The translations under genes were made by a program, and so were the position numbers. From Salinarimonas soli (GTDB taxonomy: Bacteria; Pseudomonadota; Alphaproteobacteria; Rhizobiales; Beijerinckiaceae): DNA of 38,715 bases. The notes under the pieces were generated by a model. That model saw nothing but the letters and a program-made list of their open reading frames with translations, searched no databases and was not told where the DNA came from. Shown here piece after piece: positions 1 through 10,068 of the stretch (position 1 is its first letter; every line of letters starts with the position of its first letter). The DNA lies in the NCBI RefSeq assembly GCF_008386575.1, contig NZ_VUOA01000019.1, positions 147,976-186,690 on the forward strand, read 5' to 3'.

Positions 1-55
1 GGGGGGTGACGGCGGTGTCCCAACAGGATTGATCACCCGCCGATCAGGCGCGATC

Positions 56-84
56 TCCTCCCCTCTCCGCAAGGGAGCGGGAAG
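56..84. repeat. Short G/C palindromic intergenic repeat
   Basis: A CCTCCCC..CCGCAAGG..GGGAG motif sits just downstream of nth. It resembles the CCTCCCCGCAAGGGGGAGG arms at 27591-27748, so it may be a decayed single arm of the same dispersed family. Apart from this I see nothing recognisable in bases 1-99. Confidence 0.35.
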
Positions 85-99
85 CCCGGCGCCGAACGC

Positions 100-810
100 T
101 CAGGCGGGGCCCGGCGTCTTCGGCTCGTAGCGGCACAGGTCCCGGATCGGGCAGCGCCAGCATTCGGGCAGCCGGGCCTTGCAGATGTAGCGGCCGTGCA
201 GGATGAGCCAGTGGTGGGCGTGGAGGAGGAACTCCTCGGGCACGATCGCCTCCAGGGGCGCCTGCGTGTCGAGGGGGGTCTTCGTCACCACGAGGGGGAT
301 GCGGTTCGCGACGCGGAAGATGTGGGTGTCCACGGCGATCCGGGGGATCCGGAACGCCATGTTGACCACCACGCTCGCGGTCTTGCGGCCGACGCCGGGC
401 AGCCCCTCCAGGATCTCCACCGACGGCGGGACCGCGCCACCATGCTCGGTGATGAGGATCTCCGACAGGGCGATGACGTTGCGGGCTTTCGTGTTGAAGA
501 AATTGATCGTCTTCACGTGCTCGCGCACGCCCTCGAGCCCGAGCTCCAGCATCGCATGCGGCGTGCTGGCGGCGGCGAACAGCCCGCGGGTCGCCTTGTT
601 GACGCCCTTGTCGGTGGCCTGGGCCGAGAGCACCACGGCCACCAGCAGCGTATAGGGATCGGAGTGCTCCAGCTCGCCCTTGGGCTCGGGCTCGATCTCG
701 CGAAAGCGCGTGAAGATCTCGCGCAGGGTCGCGGCGTCCACGGGCTTGGGGGCCGGCGCGGCTTTCTGTCTCGGGGCGGCCTTGGGCGCGCCTTGCTTCC
801 GGATGGGCAT
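100..810 (-). CDS. nth: Endonuclease III (DNA glycosylase / AP lyase)
   Basis: Base-excision repair enzyme that removes oxidised pyrimidines and nicks the abasic site by beta-elimination. With the start at 810 it has 236 residues. The helix-hairpin-helix LPGVGRKTASVV (about 137-148) carries the catalytic lysine K143, and VDTHIFRV carries the catalytic aspartate D161. The C-terminus holds the [4Fe-4S] loop C210-X6-C217-X2-C220-X5-C226 in the exact family spacing. The first 25 residues are a basic, Ala/Pro-rich extension common in alphaproteobacterial versions. A start at 849 is also open, but it would overlap the divergent DUF2244 gene beginning at 831, so 810 is preferred. Identity is secure; only the start is uncertain. 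Confidence 0.95.
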   Translation of the reverse strand: MPIRKQGAPKAAPRQKAAPAPKPVDAATLREIFTRFREIEPEPKGELEHSDPYTLLVAVVLSAQATDKGVNKATRGLFAAASTPHAMLELGLEGVREHVKTINFFNTKARNVIALSEILITEHGGAVPPSVEILEGLPGVGRKTASVVVNMAFRIPRIAVDTHIFRVANRIPLVVTKTPLDTQAPLEAIVPEEFLLHAHHWLILHGRYICKARLPECWRCPIRDLCRYEPKTPGPA

Positions 811-818
811 GGGCGCGT

Positions 819-824
819 TATACT
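819..824 (+). promoter_or_regulatory. Candidate -10 box for the DUF2244 gene (leaderless)
   Basis: TATACT lies only 6 bases before the ATG at 831, in the 20-base gap between two divergent starts. If it is a -10 element, transcription would begin at or next to the A of the ATG, giving a leaderless mRNA. The best -35 (TTGCTT at 793-798) is 20 bases away, which is long. This is inference from sequence. Confidence 0.35.
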
Positions 825-830
825 CGCGAT

Positions 831-1340
831 ATGAACTCCGGCAAGGCACCCCCCGACCCGACCGAAGCCCACGAACGTCCCGTCTTCGCGGCCACCATCA
901 CGCCGCACCGGGCCCTGGGAACGGCTGGCGTGCGGCTCGTCATGACGCTCCTGTGCGTCGTGACCCTGGTGTCGAGCATCCCCTTCATGATCGCGGGCGC
1001 CTGGCCCGTGGCGGGCTTCTTCGGCCTCGACCTGCTCGCCCTCTCCATCGCCTTCAGCGTGAACATGCGCGCCGGGCGCGGCTTCGAGGAGCTCGTCCTC
1101 ACCCCCATCGAGCTCATGGTGCGCCGGGTAACGCCGCGGGGCGAGGCCCGGGCCTGGCGCTTCAACCCGCTCTGGACGCGGCTCGAGAGCGAGGCGGACG
1201 ACGAGTTCGGGATGCAGGTGGTGACCGTGGTGTCGCGCGGCGAGCGGGTCGTCATCGCCCGCGACCTCTCGCCGCCTGAGCGCGAGAGCCTCGCCCGCGA
1301 GCTGTCGCGGGCGCTCGCGGACGTGAAGCGGGGTTATTGA
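831..1340 (+). CDS. DUF2244 family membrane protein
   Basis: Protein of 169 residues matching the DUF2244 family (COG5488), which is widespread in Alphaproteobacteria and has no assigned biochemical function. Two hydrophobic segments (about residues 35-54 and 57-77) form a membrane hairpin. They are followed by a soluble domain with the conserved W-R-F-N-P-W-T-R-L stretch near 133-141 and a C-terminal helix (SPPERESLARELSRAL) typical of the family. It is divergent from nth with starts only 20 bases apart. No Shine-Dalgarno sequence is visible before the ATG, consistent with leaderless initiation. Family assignment is from recognition; the function is unknown. Confidence 0.85.
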   Translation: MNSGKAPPDPTEAHERPVFAATITPHRALGTAGVRLVMTLLCVVTLVSSIPFMIAGAWPVAGFFGLDLLALSIAFSVNMRAGRGFEELVLTPIELMVRRVTPRGEARAWRFNPLWTRLESEADDEFGMQVVTVVSRGERVVIARDLSPPERESLARELSRALADVKRGY

Positions 1341-1449
1341 GGGGGGCTGTACGTCGGGGGGCCCCGGACGAGCTCGTTGCGCACCTGCGGCGCGAGCGTT
1401 GCGCTAGGTTCCGGATCCGCGATCCGCTTCGGCTCCGCAGGTCCCGAGC

Positions 1450-2103
1450 CTACCGCCCGCGATACACCCAAACCCGCGCCGGCGGCAGGTTGAGCCAGAT
1501 GCGGTTGGAGGCCGTCACGGTGAACTGGCGCGGGTTCCTGGGGATCGGCGGCACCATGGCGTAGGTGAACTGCACGAAGGGCGCGTTGCGGTGCATGAGC
1601 GCCTGGATCTCGGCGAGCAGCGACGTGCGCACCTCGACGGGCTTCGTGAACAGTGGCAGGCTCGACACGGTCGCGGCGGCGGGCTCCGACATCACGCCCT
1701 CGAGGGTGCGCGCGATGCTGTAGGCGTCGCCCTGGACGATGGTGGCCCGGGGGAAGCGCTTCTTGAGGAGCTTGCAGAAGTCCGGATTGAACTCGACGAG
1801 AACCAGCCGGTCCTCCGCCACGCCGCGCCGCACGAGGGCGTCGGTCACGGGGCCGGTGCCGGGCCCGAGCTCCACCACGGGGCCGGGAACGCGCGGGTCG
1901 ACATAGGACGCCATGGTGCGGGCGAGCAGCTTGCTCGAAGGGGTGACGGCTCCCGTGACGAGCGGCCGCTCCAGCCAGGATCGCAAGAAACGAGCCTCGT
2001 CCTCGATCTTGCCCAGGGGCTGGATCTTGCGGGAGACTCGTCCGGGAGGCTGCAGCACGGGACCATCCTTGTTCGGCACGCGGCAGGCGCGACATCGGCC
2101 CAC
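1450..2103 (-). CDS. pmtA: Phospholipid N-methyltransferase (PmtA-like)
   Basis: SAM-dependent class I methyltransferase of 217 residues, most like the Rhizobiales PmtA enzymes that convert phosphatidylethanolamine to phosphatidylcholine at the inner membrane face. The SAM-binding motif VVELGPGTGPVT is at 76-87 and the post-I acidic strand LVLVEFN at 100-106. The segment upstream of motif I, GAVTPSSKLLA (51-61), is typical of PmtA. A neutral alternative is the broader 'rRNA adenine methyltransferase-like' annotation given to this fold. The start at 2103 lies 13 bases after the dnaJ stop, so it is probably the third gene of a dnaK-dnaJ-pmtA unit. A shorter GTG start at 2037 (VSRKIQPL) is possible because the first 22 residues look unconserved. 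Confidence 0.8.
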   Translation of the reverse strand: MGRCRACRVPNKDGPVLQPPGRVSRKIQPLGKIEDEARFLRSWLERPLVTGAVTPSSKLLARTMASYVDPRVPGPVVELGPGTGPVTDALVRRGVAEDRLVLVEFNPDFCKLLKKRFPRATIVQGDAYSIARTLEGVMSEPAAATVSSLPLFTKPVEVRTSLLAEIQALMHRNAPFVQFTYAMVPPIPRNPRQFTVTASNRIWLNLPPARVWVYRGR

Positions 2104-2116
2104 CCGTCAACGGCTG

Positions 2117-3256
2117 TCAAGCCCGTGTCGATCCACCTAAGCCGTCGAAGAATTCACGCACCCGGGAGAAAAAGCCAGAGCTCTCCGGGTGGGTGCTTGT
2201 GGAGCACTCGCGATCAAACTCCATGAGGAGCTCGCGCTGGCGCTTGGTGAGGCTTTGCGGCGTCTCCACCACCACCTGGATGTAGAGGTCGCCCCGGTCG
2301 CGCGAGCGCAGCACGGGCATGCCCCGGTCCTTGAGCCTGAACTGCTTGCCCGATTGCGTGCCCTCGGGAACCTTCACCTTGGCGTCCGAGCCGTCGATGG
2401 TGGGCACCGCGATCTCGCCGCCGAGCGCCGCCGTCACCATGGAGATCGGCGCGCGGCAGAACAGGTCCGCCCCGTCGCGCTGGAAGAAGGCGTGCGGCTT
2501 GAGGGACAGGAAGATGTAGAGGTCCCCCGCAGGCCCGCCGCGCAGGCCCGCCTCGCCCTCGCCAGAGAGGCGGATGCGGGTGCCGTCCTCGACGCCCGCC
2601 GGGATGTTGACGGAGAGCGTGCGCTCGCGGGTGAGCCGGCCCGCGCCGGCGCAGGTGGCGCAGGGGTCGTCGATGGTCTCGCCGCGCCCGTGGCAATTGG
2701 GGCAGGTGCGCTCGACGGAGAAGAAGCCCTGCGTCGCCCGCACGCGCCCGTAGCCGCCGCAGGTGGGGCAGGTCCGCGGCTTGGAGCCGGGCTTGGCGCC
2801 GCTCCCCGCGCAGGTCTCGCAGGTGATGGAGGTGGGGATCTTGACCGTCTCGGTCTTGCCCTCGAAGGCGTCCTCGAGGCTGATCTCGAGATTGTAGCGC
2901 AGGTCCGAGCCGCGCTCGCGCCCGCCCGCGCCGCGCTGGCGCCCCCGGGCGTCGCCGAAGAACGTGTCGAAGATGTCCGACATGAAGTCGGTGAAGCCTG
3001 CGTCGAAGCCGGGCCCGCCGGCGCCGCCCTGGGCGAAGGCCGCGTGGCCGAAGCGGTCGTAGGCCGCGCGCTTTTGCGGGTCGGAGAGGGTCTGGTAGGC
3101 CTCGTTGACCTCCTTGAACCGGGTCTCGGCCTCCGCGTCGCCGGGATTGCGGTCCGGGTGGAACTGCATCGCGAGCTTGCGGAAGGCGGACTTCATGTCC
3201 CCCTCGCTCGCCGTCTTGGCGACGCCCAGAACCTCGTAATAGTCACGCTTGGACAT
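2117..3256 (-). CDS. dnaJ: Molecular chaperone DnaJ (Hsp40)
   Basis: Co-chaperone that delivers substrates to DnaK and stimulates its ATPase. The 379 residues give the full type I layout. The J domain covers residues 1-70 with HPD at 33-35, followed by a Gly/Phe-rich linker (about 75-125). Four CxxCxGxG zinc-binding repeats lie between about 144 and 210 ([32 protein letters not shown]), and the C-terminal substrate-binding domains follow. The ATG at 3256 is preceded by AGGAAG at good spacing. It lies 219 bases downstream of dnaK with a terminator-like hairpin between, so its expression may be lower than that of dnaK or partly independent. Confidence 0.98.
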   Translation of the reverse strand: MSKRDYYEVLGVAKTASEGDMKSAFRKLAMQFHPDRNPGDAEAETRFKEVNEAYQTLSDPQKRAAYDRFGHAAFAQGGAGGPGFDAGFTDFMSDIFDTFFGDARGRQRGAGGRERGSDLRYNLEISLEDAFEGKTETVKIPTSITCETCAGSGAKPGSKPRTCPTCGGYGRVRATQGFFSVERTCPNCHGRGETIDDPCATCAGAGRLTRERTLSVNIPAGVEDGTRIRLSGEGEAGLRGGPAGDLYIFLSLKPHAFFQRDGADLFCRAPISMVTAALGGEIAVPTIDGSDAKVKVPEGTQSGKQFRLKDRGMPVLRSRDRGDLYIQVVVETPQSLTKRQRELLMEFDRECSTSTHPESSGFFSRVREFFDGLGGSTRA

Positions 3257-3403
3257 GTCAGGGCTTCCTGGGCGCCTCGGGGCGCCCGCTCCTCAGATGC
3301 GCATGCCGATCCGCCGTTCCAAGGTGGAGCTCGCGGTCAGCAAGGGAAGGGGGCGGCGCAGCCTTAAAGGGTCGACCCGGTCCGGTCGCGCCCCGGCATG
3401 GAA

Positions 3404-3437
3404 ACGGCACCCGCCACCGGAAAGGGGCGGGTGCCGT
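3404..3437 (-). terminator. Hairpin between dnaK and dnaJ (attenuator or terminator)
   Basis: A perfect 12-base inverted repeat (ACGGCACCCGCC at 3404-3415 against GGCGGGTGCCGT at 3426-3437) with a 10-base loop, 39 bases past the dnaK stop. Only a short TT follows on the minus strand, so it is more likely a partial terminator or an mRNA-stabilising 3' hairpin than a full stop. It would lower dnaJ-pmtA expression relative to dnaK. Confidence 0.6.
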
Positions 3438-3475
3438 GGATCGTGTCAGGGTGGGGCCATGGCGGCCTGTCGCGG

Positions 3476-5392
<1,917 letters not shown>

Positions 5393-5751
5393 GGAGGGAT
5401 CCCTCACTCTCTAAGCAGACCGCCAGGCCCCGAAGCAGCCTGGCCCATGGCTGTTGCTGGTTTGAAATGATGCCTGTCGCGGCGGCATGCGGCGCCGTCC
5501 CGATGGATCGGAACCGTGAGCCCCCACGAACGCGGCTGATATAGGGGGGTGGCCTGCGGCCCGCAAGGCGACGTGCTTCTCCGGATGGCAAGGCGCGCGA
5601 GGGATTTATGGCGGGCGCCGAGGCGCGATGCGGATGCCGCAGCGTCACCGGCGCGGCCCGCGACGCCGCGAAGGCCGGCCGGTGTTGCACTTGTGTTCTA
5701 ACGCCGGCGCCGCCGTCGTGCTACGCCCGGGGGGATCCTAGCGGTTTTGCG
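5393..5751. other. Divergent intergenic region dnaK / secreted unknown
   Basis: This 359-base non-coding stretch lies between the divergent dnaK and the plus-strand gene at 5752. It contains the sigma-32 promoter of dnaK (5539-5567), which implies a dnaK leader of roughly 140 bases. I found no CIRCE inverted repeat, no ROSE-like element I could defend and no small gene. No convincing promoter for the plus-strand gene was seen. Confidence 0.6.
5539..5567 (-). promoter_or_regulatory. Sigma-32 (RpoH) heat-shock promoter of dnaK
   Basis: On the minus strand CTTG (5567-5564) is followed after 18 bases by CCTATAT (5545-5539). This matches the alphaproteobacterial RpoH consensus CTTG-N17/18-CYTATNT at every fixed position. 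The expected transcription start is near 5531, about 140 bases before the dnaK ATG. Confidence 0.8.
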
Positions 5752-6741
5752 ATGACCCTCCCCCGCCTTGCCCTGCTGACCCTCCTGTGCGCGGCCCTGC
5801 CCGCGGGCGCGCAGGCGCAGTTCTGGCCGTTCGGCGCCCGCACCAACGAGCCGCCCGTCCCGCCCGCCTCCGTGCCCACCGCCCCCGCGGCGCCCGCGCA
5901 GCCCCAGCCCGGGGCGCCCCTGTCGCTCGGCGTGCCGGCCCAGCCCGGCGCGCCGGGGCAGCCGTCCCAGGCCCAGCCCGCCGGTCCGCCCCAGCCCCGT
6001 CCCGCCGCCGTGCGCACGGCCTCCGAGGACGAGGTTGTCGGGCGTGACCTGCGGCGCAACGGCGAGGCCGGGCGCCTTCGCATCGAGCGCGCCGCGCGCG
6101 GGGCCCTCACGGCGCGCCTCACCCTCGACGGCACCCGGATCTCGAAGCCCGGCCAGGCCTGCCAGGTGAAGGTCGCGGACGGGGAGCCGATCCCGCTCAG
6201 CGCCCAGGGGCGCCCCGAGGGGTCGCTGCGCTTCGCGATCGAGACGCCGGCCTGCCCCATGGCCTTCGACGTTCTGGAGGGCGCGGTGCTCGTGCCCGCC
6301 GCGACGGCGGCCTGCGTCGTCGAGGCGGCCGATTGCCGGGCGGAGATGCACGGCCTGTGGGGCCTCGAGCCCGCGGCCCTCGCGCCCCTGGCGCGCGCCA
6401 TCGAGACGGCCCGGGGCGACGCCGACCGGGCGGTGCGCGAGAACTACAAGGTCCTGTCGCAGCGCGCCGGGCCGGGCCAGGTCCGCGCCATCGTATCGGA
6501 GCAGGCGGCGTTCTCGTCCGAGCGGGACGTGGCCTGCCGGGACTATGCCCGCGAGGCGAACCACGGCTTCTGCAACGCCCGCTTCACGGCGGCCCGCGCG
6601 GCCTCGCTCGCCGGCAAGCTGGGGCTGATCTCGACCGCGCCGACGCCGGCCCCGGCGGCCCGCAGGCCCGCCGCCCCAGGCCCCCAGGCGGGCCCCAACC
6701 CGCCCGCCACGGGCACGGCGCCCCGCGCCCAGCCCTTCTGA
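5752..6741 (+). CDS. Secreted Cys-rich protein of unknown function
   Basis: I do not recognise a named family. The 329 residues begin with a signal peptide (MTLPRLALLTLLCAALPAGAQA, cleavage near 22), followed by a Pro/Ala/Gln-rich linker (about 32-88). A folded domain (about 92-295) has six cysteines at 137, 168, 188, 195, 262 and 274, suggesting three disulfides in the periplasm. The last part (RDVACRDYAREANHGFCNARF) faintly recalls the paired-Cys pattern of LprI-type lysozyme-inhibitor domains, but this is weak. A Pro/Ala tail ends the protein. The ATG at 5752 was chosen because it starts a clean signal peptide; the open frame extends upstream to 5608 without features. It is divergent from dnaK. 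Confidence 0.75.
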   Translation: MTLPRLALLTLLCAALPAGAQAQFWPFGARTNEPPVPPASVPTAPAAPAQPQPGAPLSLGVPAQPGAPGQPSQAQPAGPPQPRPAAVRTASEDEVVGRDLRRNGEAGRLRIERAARGALTARLTLDGTRISKPGQACQVKVADGEPIPLSAQGRPEGSLRFAIETPACPMAFDVLEGAVLVPAATAACVVEAADCRAEMHGLWGLEPAALAPLARAIETARGDADRAVRENYKVLSQRAGPGQVRAIVSEQAAFSSERDVACRDYAREANHGFCNARFTAARAASLAGKLGLISTAPTPAPAARRPAAPGPQAGPNPPATGTAPRAQPF

Positions 6742-6817
6742 CCCGTCCGTTACGGCAGCGCTGAAACCGGGGCCCCGCGAGAGGGTTTGCCCCGGGGGCT
6801 CTGACAAGGAGAGCCAG

Positions 6818-7345
6818 ATGGGCCTGCTCGAACAGGTGATTTCCGGCGCGATCGCATCGCGCATGGGCGGCGGCATGGGCCGCAACATGGGAGGCGGCAT
6901 GGGCGGCGGCATGGGGTCCCCCCTCATGATGGCCCTCATGGCCCTGCTCGCCTCCCGCGGCATGGGAGGAGGCATGATGGGCGGAGGCGGCGGCCTCGGC
7001 GGCATGCTGGGCGGCATGCTCGGCGGCGGCATGGGCGGCGGCATGGGCGGACCCATGGGCGGCATGGCGGGAGGCGGCGGCCTCGGCGGCCTCATCGACA
7101 TGTTCCGCTCGCGCGGTCACGGCGACGCCGTCGATTCATGGGTCGGCCACGGCCCCAACCGCCTCATGGCGCCCACCGAGCTGGAGGAGGCGCTCGGCCC
7201 CGACACGGTCGAGCAGCTCCAGCAGCAGACCGGCATGGACCGGGGCGACATGCTCCAGGAGCTCTCCCACGTCCTCCCCGGCGTGGTGGACCAGCTCACC
7301 CCGCACGGCCGCCCGCCGACCGAGGAGGAGATGGGGCATTGGTAG
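6818..7345 (+). CDS. YidB family (DUF937) protein with Gly/Met-rich insert
   Basis: Protein of 175 residues. The N-terminal helix MGLLEQVISGAIASRM and the C-terminal block GHGDAVDSWVGHGPNRLM..ELEEALGPDTVEQLQQQTGMDRGDMLQELSHVLPGVVDQLTP match the YidB/DUF937 family, whose function is unknown. Between them, residues 17-91 are an extreme low-complexity tract of GGGM and GGMG repeats broken by a hydrophobic LMMALMALLASRGM segment. The AAGGAG ribosome site stands 6 bases before the ATG. It lies 76 bases after the preceding secreted-protein gene and converges on maeB. The Gly/Met tract is longer than in typical YidB proteins and could be a flexible or methionine-rich redox-sensitive linker; that is speculation. 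Confidence 0.85.
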   Translation: MGLLEQVISGAIASRMGGGMGRNMGGGMGGGMGSPLMMALMALLASRGMGGGMMGGGGGLGGMLGGMLGGGMGGGMGGPMGGMAGGGGLGGLIDMFRSRGHGDAVDSWVGHGPNRLMAPTELEEALGPDTVEQLQQQTGMDRGDMLQELSHVLPGVVDQLTPHGRPPTEEEMGHW

Positions 7346-7360
7346 GACGCTGACGGGTCT

Positions 7361-7598
7361 CCCCTCTCCCGGATGGGAGAGGGATGCACGAAGTGCCAGG
7401 GGGGGAGGGTGGCGGGACTGGAAGGTTCGCACCACCATGCCGCCGCACCCCTGTCATCCCCGGGCTTGACCCGGGGACCCAGACAGACGGTTCGACTGGA
7501 TGGCCGGGTCAAGCCCGGCCATGACAAGCGGGCGGGTTTGAGCCAACCTCCCGGCCGCCCACCCTCACCCCCGGCCCCTCTCCCATCCGGGAGAGGGG
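7361..7598. repeat. Nested palindromic repeat cluster between convergent genes
   Basis: The outer arms CCCCTCTCCCGGATGGGAGAGG (from about 7361) and CCTCTCCCATCCGGGAGAGGGG (ending about 7598) are exact reverse complements. Inside them are two inverted copies of a GTCAT..CCGGGCTTGACCCGG unit (about 7455-7480 and 7501-7526). Each arm is itself nearly palindromic. It fills the 260-base space between the stops of the YidB-family gene and maeB, where it may act as a bidirectional terminator. GTCATNNCCGGGCTTGACCCGG units are, to my knowledge, common dispersed repeats in Rhizobiales genomes. Confidence 0.8.
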
Positions 7599-7605
7599 AG
7601 TGCGT

Positions 7606-9897
7606 TCATCCCCCGACGTTGAACGCCGCCAGCGCCGCCATGTTGACGATGTCGTTGTCGGTGGCGCCGAGGGGGACGATCTGGACCGGCTTGTCGAGGC
7701 CCACGATGAGCGGGCCGATCACGGTGGAGCCGCCGAGCTCCTGGAGCATGCGGGTCGAGATCGAGGCCGAGTGGAAGGCGGGCATGACGAGCACGTTCGC
7801 CGCGCCGGTCAGCCGGCAGAACGGGTACTGCGCCGCCATGAGGTCCCGGTTGAGCGCCACGTCCGCCGACATCTCGCCGTCATACTCGAAGTCGACCCGC
7901 GCCCGGTCGAGGATGCGCACCGCCTCCTGGATCTTCTCGGCGCGCTCGGCCTGCGGATGGCCGAAGGTCGAGAACGAGAGGAGCGCCACGCGGGGCTCGT
8001 AGCCCAGGCGCCGCGCCACGCCCGCCGCCTCGATGGCGATCTCGGACAATTCCTGGGCGTCGGGCATCTCGTGGATGGCCGTGTCGGCCACGAGCACGGT
8101 ACGCCCGCGCGCCAGGCACACCGACACGCCGATGACCCGGTGGCCGGGCTTCGCGTCGATCACGCGCCGCACGTCGGAGAGCGCGATGGAATAGTTGCGG
8201 GTGACGCCCGTGATCAGCGCGTCGGCGTCCCCGAGCGCCACCATCGAGGCGCCGAAATGGTTGCGGTCCTGGTTGATCAGGCGCTGGCAGTCGCGCAGCA
8301 GGAAGCCCTGGCGCTGGAGCCGGTCGTAGAGGAAGCGCGCATAGGCCCCGTTGCGCTGCGAGAGCCGCGCGTTGTGGATCTCCAGGTTCTCGCGCCCCTC
8401 CAGGTCGATGCCGGCGGCCCGCGCCGTCTCGTGGATGCGCTCCTCGCGCCCCACCAGGATGGCGGTGCCCAGGCCCTGGTTCACGAAGGCGAGGGCGGCG
8501 CGGATGACCTGCTCCTCCTCGCCCTCGGCGAAGACCACGCGCTTGGGGAAGCGGCGCACCCGCTCGAAGATGCGCGCGAGCGTGCCGGCCACGGGATCGC
8601 GCCGGGCGGAGAGCTGGGTCTTGTAGGCCCGCATGTCGACGATGGGCCGGCGCGCGACGCCCGTGTCCATGGCGGCACGCGCCACGGCGGCCGGCACCGT
8701 GTGGATGAGGCGCGGGTCGAAGGGCACGGGGATGATGTATTCGCGCCCGAAGCGAGGGCGCGAGCCCTGGTAGGCGGCGGCCACCTCGTCGGGCACGTCC
8801 TCGCGGGCAAGCTCGGCCAGCGCCTGGGCCGCCGCGATCTTCATCTCCATGTTGATCGTGGTGGCGAGCACGTCGAGGGCGCCCCGGAAGATGTAGGGGA
8901 AGCCGAGAACGTTGTTGACCTGGTTGGGATAGTCCGAGCGCCCCGTCGCCACGATGGCGTCGTCGCGGATCGCGGCGACCTCCTCGGGCGTGATCTCCGG
9001 GTCGGGGTTCGCCATGGCGAAGATGATGGGCTTGGGCGCCATCGAGGCGATCATCTCGGGGGTGAACGCGCCCTTGGCCGAGAGGCCGAACACGGCATCC
9101 GCGCCCGCCATGGCATCCGCCAGGCTGCGGGCGTCGGTCTTGGCCGCGTGCGCCGACTTCCACTGGTTCATGCCCTCGGTGCGGCCCTGGTAGATCGCGC
9201 CCTTGGTGTCGCACAGGATCACCTTGTCGGGGGCGAATCCCATCGCCTTGAGAAGCTCGACGCAGGCGATGCCCGCCGCGCCCGCGCCGTTCACCACGAG
9301 CCGCGTCGACTTCACGTCGCGCCCCGTGAGGTGGAGCGCGTTGATGAGCCCCGCCGCCGCGATGATCGCCGTCCCGTGCTGGTCGTCGTGAAAGACGGGG
9401 ATGTCCATCAATTCGCGCAGGCGCTCCTCGATGATGAAGCACTCGGGCGCCTTGATGTCCTCCAGGTTGATGCCGCCGAAGGAGGGGCCCAGATAGCGCA
9501 CGCAATTGATGAAGGCGTCCGCGTCCTCCGTGTCGACCTCGAGGTCGATGGAATCGACGTCGGCGAAGCGCTTGAACAGGACCGCCTTGCCCTCCATCAC
9601 GGGCTTGGAGGCGAGCGCGCCGAGATTGCCGAGGCCTAGGATCGCCGTGCCGTTGGAGATCACGGCCACCATGTTGCCGCGCGCCGTGTAGTCGAAGGCG
9701 CAGGTGGGGTTCTCGGCGATGGCCTTCACCGGCACCGCCACGCCCGGCGAATAGGCGAGCGACAGGTCGCGCTGCGTCGCCATGGGCTTGGTGGGCACCA
9801 CCTCCAGCTTGCCGGGCCGCCCCTGCGAGTGGAACTGCAGCGCCTCCTGGTCCGTGAAGGTCGGGCGCGTGCGGCGGGGGACGGGCTTGTCGGTCAT
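7606..9897 (-). CDS. maeB: Malic enzyme with C-terminal phosphotransacetylase-like domain
   Basis: Oxidative decarboxylation of malate to pyruvate, linking the TCA cycle to acetyl-CoA, NAD(P)H supply and PHB synthesis. The 763 residues match the large (about 760 aa) MaeB-type enzymes. The N-terminal malic domain includes [12 protein letters not shown] (46-57), the metal site FHDDQHGT (169-176) and the Rossmann loop NGAGAAGIA (203-211). A phosphotransacetylase-like domain fills about 430-763 and is usually regulatory rather than catalytic. Whether NAD or NADP is preferred cannot be read from sequence. The ATG at 9897 begins the conserved protein; an upstream extension to 10053 would run into the promoter and terminator. 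A -35/-10 pair lies just upstream. Confidence 0.95.
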   Translation of the reverse strand: MTDKPVPRRTRPTFTDQEALQFHSQGRPGKLEVVPTKPMATQRDLSLAYSPGVAVPVKAIAENPTCAFDYTARGNMVAVISNGTAILGLGNLGALASKPVMEGKAVLFKRFADVDSIDLEVDTEDADAFINCVRYLGPSFGGINLEDIKAPECFIIEERLRELMDIPVFHDDQHGTAIIAAAGLINALHLTGRDVKSTRLVVNGAGAAGIACVELLKAMGFAPDKVILCDTKGAIYQGRTEGMNQWKSAHAAKTDARSLADAMAGADAVFGLSAKGAFTPEMIASMAPKPIIFAMANPDPEITPEEVAAIRDDAIVATGRSDYPNQVNNVLGFPYIFRGALDVLATTINMEMKIAAAQALAELAREDVPDEVAAAYQGSRPRFGREYIIPVPFDPRLIHTVPAAVARAAMDTGVARRPIVDMRAYKTQLSARRDPVAGTLARIFERVRRFPKRVVFAEGEEEQVIRAALAFVNQGLGTAILVGREERIHETARAAGIDLEGRENLEIHNARLSQRNGAYARFLYDRLQRQGFLLRDCQRLINQDRNHFGASMVALGDADALITGVTRNYSIALSDVRRVIDAKPGHRVIGVSVCLARGRTVLVADTAIHEMPDAQELSEIAIEAAGVARRLGYEPRVALLSFSTFGHPQAERAEKIQEAVRILDRARVDFEYDGEMSADVALNRDLMAAQYPFCRLTGAANVLVMPAFHSASISTRMLQELGGSTVIGPLIVGLDKPVQIVPLGATDNDIVNMAALAAFNVGG

Positions 9898-9924
9898 GAA
9901 GTCTGGTCCTGCGGCGGGTCCGGG

Positions 9925-9953
9925 ACCATAGGGGCCCGCGCCGCCGGGCTCAA
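9925..9953 (-). promoter_or_regulatory. Candidate sigma-70 promoter of maeB
   Basis: On the minus strand TTGAGC (9953-9948) and TATGGT (9930-9925) are separated by 17 bases. The predicted start is near 9918, giving a leader of about 20 bases and supporting the ATG at 9897 rather than the longer open frame. Confidence 0.45.
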
Positions 9954-10020
9954 CCGCCCTCGTGAGGCGGCGAACGATCCGCTTGGCTGAAAGCACCCGC
10001 CGAAAAGGGCTCCCGCAACG

Positions 10021-10046
10021 AAAAAGGGGCGGCCGAAGCCGCCCCT
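10021..10046 (-). terminator. Rho-independent terminator of the DUF1236 gene
   Basis: On the minus strand a 9-bp stem AGGGGCGGC / GCCGCCCCT closes a TTCG tetraloop and runs straight into five T residues (10025-10021). It starts 23 bases past the stop at 10069 and insulates maeB from the upstream gene. UUCG loops give unusually stable hairpins, so this is one of the clearest terminators in the window. Confidence 0.9.
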
Positions 10047-10068
10047 CGGGCATCCCGGGCGGGACGCC

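Noticed and set aside
5393-5751. CIRCE/HrcA operator for dnaK
   Set aside because: No TTAGCACTC-N9-GAGTGCTAA-like repeat; the sigma-32 promoter explains heat control.
7600-9639. Long plus-strand frame opposite maeB
   Set aside because: Same antisense effect; low-complexity Arg/His/Gly/Val content and no recognisable motif.
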